Assembly (NCBI GenBank): GCA_964405375.1 | Contig: CAYONQ010000057.1 | Span: 1 to 18,468, forward strand | Reading direction: 5' to 3' | DNA length: 18,468 nucleotides | DNA from: CAYONQ01 sp964405375 | GTDB taxonomy: Bacteria > Planctomycetota > Phycisphaerae > Sedimentisphaerales > Anaerobacaceae | Shown here: one piece after another, positions 15,791 through 18,468 of the stretch | How the letters are laid out: every line of letters starts with the position of its first letter | Numbering within the stretch: the first letter of the stretch is position 1 | Position numbers and translations under genes: made by a program | The notes under the pieces: generated by a model | Databases searched by the model: none | The model's input: the letters and a program-made list of their open reading frames with translations, nothing else | What the model was told of the DNA's origin: nothing

Positions 15791-16534
15791 ATGAGTTGGA
15801 TACTATTTATTATAGTGCTTACCGTTGCGTTTGTAATAGTCCGGATAGGTGCGATAGCATTTCAATTGACCGGTCTTGAATGGTCTTTGGCCAAGTTTCA
15901 GTCGTTGTCCTGTTTTACCGGAACGGGATTTACTACCAAAGAGGCCGAATTGATTACCGGCAATAGGCAAAGGCGTCGAATCGCCTCGATTCTAATGGTC
16001 CTGGGGAATGCCGGTCTTGTTATGATGATAGCAACCTTTGCGAACTCGCTAAGCCCCCGGCAGGTGATACGTAAAGGACTGGAAGAACCGCTTTTGCCGT
16101 TCTCAATCCCGCCTGGTTTGGTGCCGTGGATAAACCTGCTGATTATTGTGGTTGCGGTATATGTAATCTATAAGCTCTTCACCAATCCTAAATTCTCAAA
16201 AAAGCTGACAAATGCTTTGAGGGCGAGAATGGTAGAAAAGGAAATAGTTAAGCCGGTATTTTTCGAGGAGCTGGCAATTGCGACAGGCGGCTATGGTGTA
16301 TCAAGAATCGAGGTGGCTGAGAACAACCCCGTATTGAATAAAAAGCTTTTCGAATCTGAGCTGAAGAGCCGGGGTATAATGGTTCTGGCAATCACAAGGC
16401 AGGGCGAAACAACTCCTAATCCCTCTGCCGATACGACAATCCTCTTAAAGGACGAACTTGTATGCTTCGGAAAGCTGGAAAACATCAGAAATAGTTTATT
16501 GGGCGGAGAGGTAGCAAGAGGGGACGTTGCTTGA
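15791..16534 (+). CDS. membrane protein with TrkA_C domain and a K+-transporter-like motif
   Basis: The 247-residue protein has about three hydrophobic segments (residues 3-25, 66-86, 108-130) and a C-terminal cytoplasmic RCK_C/TrkA_C-like domain (about 160-237; VSRIEVAENNPVLNKKL, GIMVLAITRQGE, KDELVCFGKLE). Between the first two hydrophobic segments lies FQSLSCFTGTGFTTKEAELI, which recalls the pore loop and filter (xTxGF) of TrkH/KtrB-type K+ transporters. Only one such loop is present, so a complete pore would need several subunits. The family is usually annotated only as a TrkA C-terminal domain protein. A strong ribosome-binding site (GAGGAGA) precedes the ATG. It lies 47 bp after corA and 2 bp before ispH. 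A regulatory or transport role with monovalent cations is an inference. Confidence 0.75.
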   Translation: MSWILFIIVLTVAFVIVRIGAIAFQLTGLEWSLAKFQSLSCFTGTGFTTKEAELITGNRQRRRIASILMVLGNAGLVMMIATFANSLSPRQVIRKGLEEPLLPFSIPPGLVPWINLLIIVVAVYVIYKLFTNPKFSKKLTNALRARMVEKEIVKPVFFEELAIATGGYGVSRIEVAENNPVLNKKLFESELKSRGIMVLAITRQGETTPNPSADTTILLKDELVCFGKLENIRNSLLGGEVARGDVA

Positions 16535-16536
16535 CT

Positions 16537-17370
16537 ATGAAGGTAATAGTTGCTCAACAGTGCGGCTTCTGTCACGGCGTTAAAAACGCCATCAGTATGG
16601 CTGAAAAGATACTGGCGAAGGAAAAAGATGTCTATAGTCTTGGTCCCATCATTCATAACAAAGATGAGGTGCAGCGCCTCGCAAAAAAGGGACTGAAGAC
16701 TGTTAATAGAGTCGAAGAAATACCGTCGGGGACGGTGCTTATCCGCTCGCACGGAGCGGCCCCGGAACAGATGGCAAAGCTTAAAGAGAAGAAACTCAAT
16801 ATTGTTGATGCCACTTGTGTGTTGGTTAAAAGGGTCCAACAGATAGCCGCCGAGCTTGAAAGAGACGGTTATAAAGTGGTTGTTATCGGTGACGAAAATC
16901 ATCCTGAGGTCGGCGCCGTTGTGGGAAGCTGCGGAGAGACGATTGTGATTGCCGATGAGTCGGATTTACATAAGCTGCCTGAAAATGATAGGTTGGGTAT
17001 TGTTTGCCAAACCACCCAAAGTCCGCAGTACTTTAGCAAAATGCTTTGTGCTATAGCCAAAAAGGGTTTTAGTGAATTGAAGGTAATCAACACTTTGTGC
17101 AAAGAGGCGATAAAAAGACAGCAGTCAGCGGTGGAGTTGTGCAAACAGGTGGATGTAATGTTCGTGCTCGGCGGCTTGGAAAGTGCCAATACGCACAAGC
17201 TGGCCGAGCTTTGTAAAAAAGTAAATAAGCAAACGTTTCATTTACAAAATTGGAATGAGCTTGACAAAAATATACTTCCCGGTAAAAATGTAGTCGGCAT
17301 TACCGCAGGGGCTTCGACCCCTGAGTGGATAATTGCTGAATTTGCGGAAAATTTGACGGCAAAAGATTGA
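16537..17370 (+). CDS. ispH: 4-hydroxy-3-methylbut-2-enyl diphosphate reductase IspH
   Basis: The 277-residue iron-sulfur enzyme catalyses the last step of the MEP pathway, reducing HMBPP to IPP and DMAPP. Cluster cysteines are C12 (GFCHGV), C94 (DATCVLV) and C188 (NTLCKEA). Substrate-binding residues are visible as H40, H72 (SHGA), H122 and E124 (NHPEVGAVVG), T160 (QTTQS), S216 and N218 (ESANTH) and S260 (GASTPEW). The usual Pro after the second cysteine (TCP) is Val here. I use the ATG at 16537 rather than a TTG two codons earlier that overlaps the previous stop. It is followed by rpsA, as in Clostridia, where the two can be fused. Confidence 0.93.
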   Translation: MKVIVAQQCGFCHGVKNAISMAEKILAKEKDVYSLGPIIHNKDEVQRLAKKGLKTVNRVEEIPSGTVLIRSHGAAPEQMAKLKEKKLNIVDATCVLVKRVQQIAAELERDGYKVVVIGDENHPEVGAVVGSCGETIVIADESDLHKLPENDRLGIVCQTTQSPQYFSKMLCAIAKKGFSELKVINTLCKEAIKRQQSAVELCKQVDVMFVLGGLESANTHKLAELCKKVNKQTFHLQNWNELDKNILPGKNVVGITAGASTPEWIIAEFAENLTAKD

Positions 17371-17483
17371 TCCACCGCACGTATGGTGGATTAAATTTGT
17401 GCGGTGTTGCACAGCGGCTTATCGGCGCGAATGTGGGGCGCCAATAGGTTGGAAACAGAAACTCCACAGGGGAATTTGGATTT
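17371..17483 (+). promoter_or_regulatory. structured leader between ispH and rpsA
   Basis: This 113-nt gap contains two hairpins that cannot form together. ATCCACC (17370-17376) can pair with GGTGGAT (17385-17391). CACCGCAC (17373-17380) can pair with GTGCGGTG (17399-17406). A further short stem, GGCGC/GCGCC (17424-17428/17438-17442), lies before the AGGGGA ribosome-binding stretch at 17468-17473. There is no T run after the stems, so a simple terminator is unlikely. An attenuator or S1-autoregulation element is possible. Confidence 0.4.
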
Positions 17484-18468
17484 ATGGTAGATAGAAATAT
17501 AGTTAACAAATTGGGCCTGTCGAAGGATGAGCTTGATAAACAGGTCAACGAGATGTTCGGTGAGAAAGAGAACGAATTTTTGGAAGAGGCGCTACAGGGG
17601 AAGGTGGATTCACATTTGCCGGGGGCTATTATTAAAGGGAAAATCGTATCGCGCATAGGCGGTGATGTTATTGTTGAGGTGGGCCTCAAAAGCGAAGGGG
17701 TCGTCGATGAGAGTGAATTTGACAGTCCCGATGAGATAGTGCCGGGCAAAGAAATAGAAGTTCTTCTTGAAGATGCCGACTCTGAAGGCGGACTCATCCT
17801 GCTCAGCAAACGCAAGGCAGACCGCATCAGGAACTGGGAAGAGATTATCAATACGAAAAAGGAGGGCGATGTTGTTACCGGCAGGGTTATAAGGCGCATC
17901 AAGGGTGGGCTGCTTGTTGATATTGGCGTGCCTGTGTTTTTGCCGGCCTCGCAGGTTGATATCAGAAAGCCGGGCGATATCAGTAGATTCATCGGCAAGG
18001 AAGTGCAGTGCAGAATTCTCAAGATTGATGTTGAAGGCCGTAACATCGTTATATCGAGGCGGAAACTTATCGAAGAGGAACGACGCAGCAGCAAGGAAAA
18101 GCTTTTAGCGGAAATCGAGGCCGGTCAGCTGCGAAAGGGCATCGTGAAAAATATCGCCGACTTCGGCGTGTTCGTGGATTTGGGCGGTCTGGACGGCCTG
18201 CTGCATATCTCCGATTTAAGCTGGGGAAGAATCTTACATCCGTCGGAGGTTGTCAAGATTGACCAGGAGATTGAGTGTGTTGTTATCGATGTTGACAAAG
18301 AAAACGAGAAAGTGTCGTTGGGTCTGAAACAGAAAACGACCAGTCCCTGGGAGACTGTCGAAGAGAATTATCCCATCGGGACGAAAGTTCGGGGCAAGGT
18401 GGTAAATCTGACAAACTATGGCGTGTTTGTTCGGCTTGAAGATGGGATTGAAGGGCTGGTGCATATCA
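17484..18468 (+). CDS. rpsA: 30S ribosomal protein S1 (5' part, cut by window edge)
   Basis: The frame is open from the ATG at 17484 to the end of the window: 328 codons plus one base. It contains repeated S1 (OB-fold) RNA-binding domains. Repeat 1 is at about residues 48-110 (IIKGKIVSRIGGDVIVEVG) and repeat 2 at 128-193 (VVTGRVIRRIKGGLLVDIG). Repeat 3, at 215-283, is canonical (GIVKNIADFGVFVDLGGLDG, LLHISDLSWGRI). Repeat 4 starts at 299 (GTKVRGKVVNLTNYGVFV) and is cut by the edge. The first two domains are diverged, as in true ribosomal S1, where they bind the ribosome while later domains bind mRNA. Full length is likely 500-600 residues with five or six domains. The start has AGGGGA about 11 bases upstream. 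It is preceded by ispH and a structured leader. Confidence 0.92.
   Translation, partial: MVDRNIVNKLGLSKDELDKQVNEMFGEKENEFLEEALQGKVDSHLPGAIIKGKIVSRIGGDVIVEVGLKSEGVVDESEFDSPDEIVPGKEIEVLLEDADSEGGLILLSKRKADRIRNWEEIINTKKEGDVVTGRVIRRIKGGLLVDIGVPVFLPASQVDIRKPGDISRFIGKEVQCRILKIDVEGRNIVISRRKLIEEERRSSKEKLLAEIEAGQLRKGIVKNIADFGVFVDLGGLDGLLHISDLSWGRILHPSEVVKIDQEIECVVIDVDKENEKVSLGLKQKTTSPWETVEENYPIGTKVRGKVVNLTNYGVFVRLEDGIEGLVHI

Noticed and set aside
17300..18094. 264-residue minus-strand ORF opposite rpsA
   Set aside because: The Ser-rich translation is a shadow of the S1 coding frame, which shows four S1 domains.

Overview
The window looks like a chromosomal segment of an anaerobic, Gram-negative-type bacterium. 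My best guess is the Planctomycetota class Phycisphaerae (Sedimentisphaerales-like): secreted GLUG-repeat proteins are abundant there, and the gene set includes a small siroheme reductase, a PflA-like radical SAM protein and an anaerobe-type zinc-ribbon protein. This placement is inferred from gene content and style only. I see no rRNA, tRNA, insertion sequence or CRISPR array.

Layout. (1) Positions 1-34 hold what may be the last codons of a plus-strand gene. (2) Positions 91-1844 (minus) carry a secreted GLUG-repeat protein ending in a FIMAH domain. Its reading frame is broken near 1311-1530, so it appears as two overlapping ORFs; a sigma70-like promoter lies upstream at 2004-2032. (3) Positions 1845-2698 are mostly non-coding and AT-rich, apart from a possible 31-residue membrane peptide at 2385-2480. 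(4) Positions 2699-9411 (plus) form a tight run: a small assimilatory-type sulfite reductase, a TIGR02757/DUF2400 protein, the arsenite exporter Acr3, a large unrecognised protein with a transglutaminase-like Cys-His-Asp pattern, a small zinc-ribbon protein, an SO_0444/ArsP-type permease and a PflA-like radical SAM protein. (5) Positions 9401-10421 (minus) are an acylphosphatase and a DUF72 protein, converging on the radical SAM gene with an 11-bp overlap. (6) From 10549 to the right edge (plus) lies a long run: a GAF-PP2C (RsbU/SpoIIE-type) phosphatase, cytidylate kinase, a PlsC acyltransferase, an MFS transporter, CorA, a TM-plus-TrkA_C protein, IspH and ribosomal protein S1 (cut by the window edge).

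How the parts fit. The first plus-strand run brings together redox/thiol chemistry (siroheme reductase, radical SAM) and metal or metalloid export (Acr3, ArsP_1-type permease), with two poorly characterised proteins between the two transporters. It is the most likely place for an undescribed function. The second run is a housekeeping cluster: cmk-plsC and ispH-rpsA is an order familiar from Clostridia, here interrupted by three membrane-transport genes and preceded by a signalling phosphatase with a clear promoter (TTCACC-17-TATAAT). The 113-nt leader before rpsA can fold into two mutually exclusive hairpins and may be regulatory.

The best candidates for follow-up are the 571-aa transglutaminase-like protein and its neighbourhood, the TM/TrkA_C protein with a K+-transporter-like motif, the HhH/Fe-S resemblance of the TIGR02757 protein, the broken GLUG gene, and the rpsA leader.
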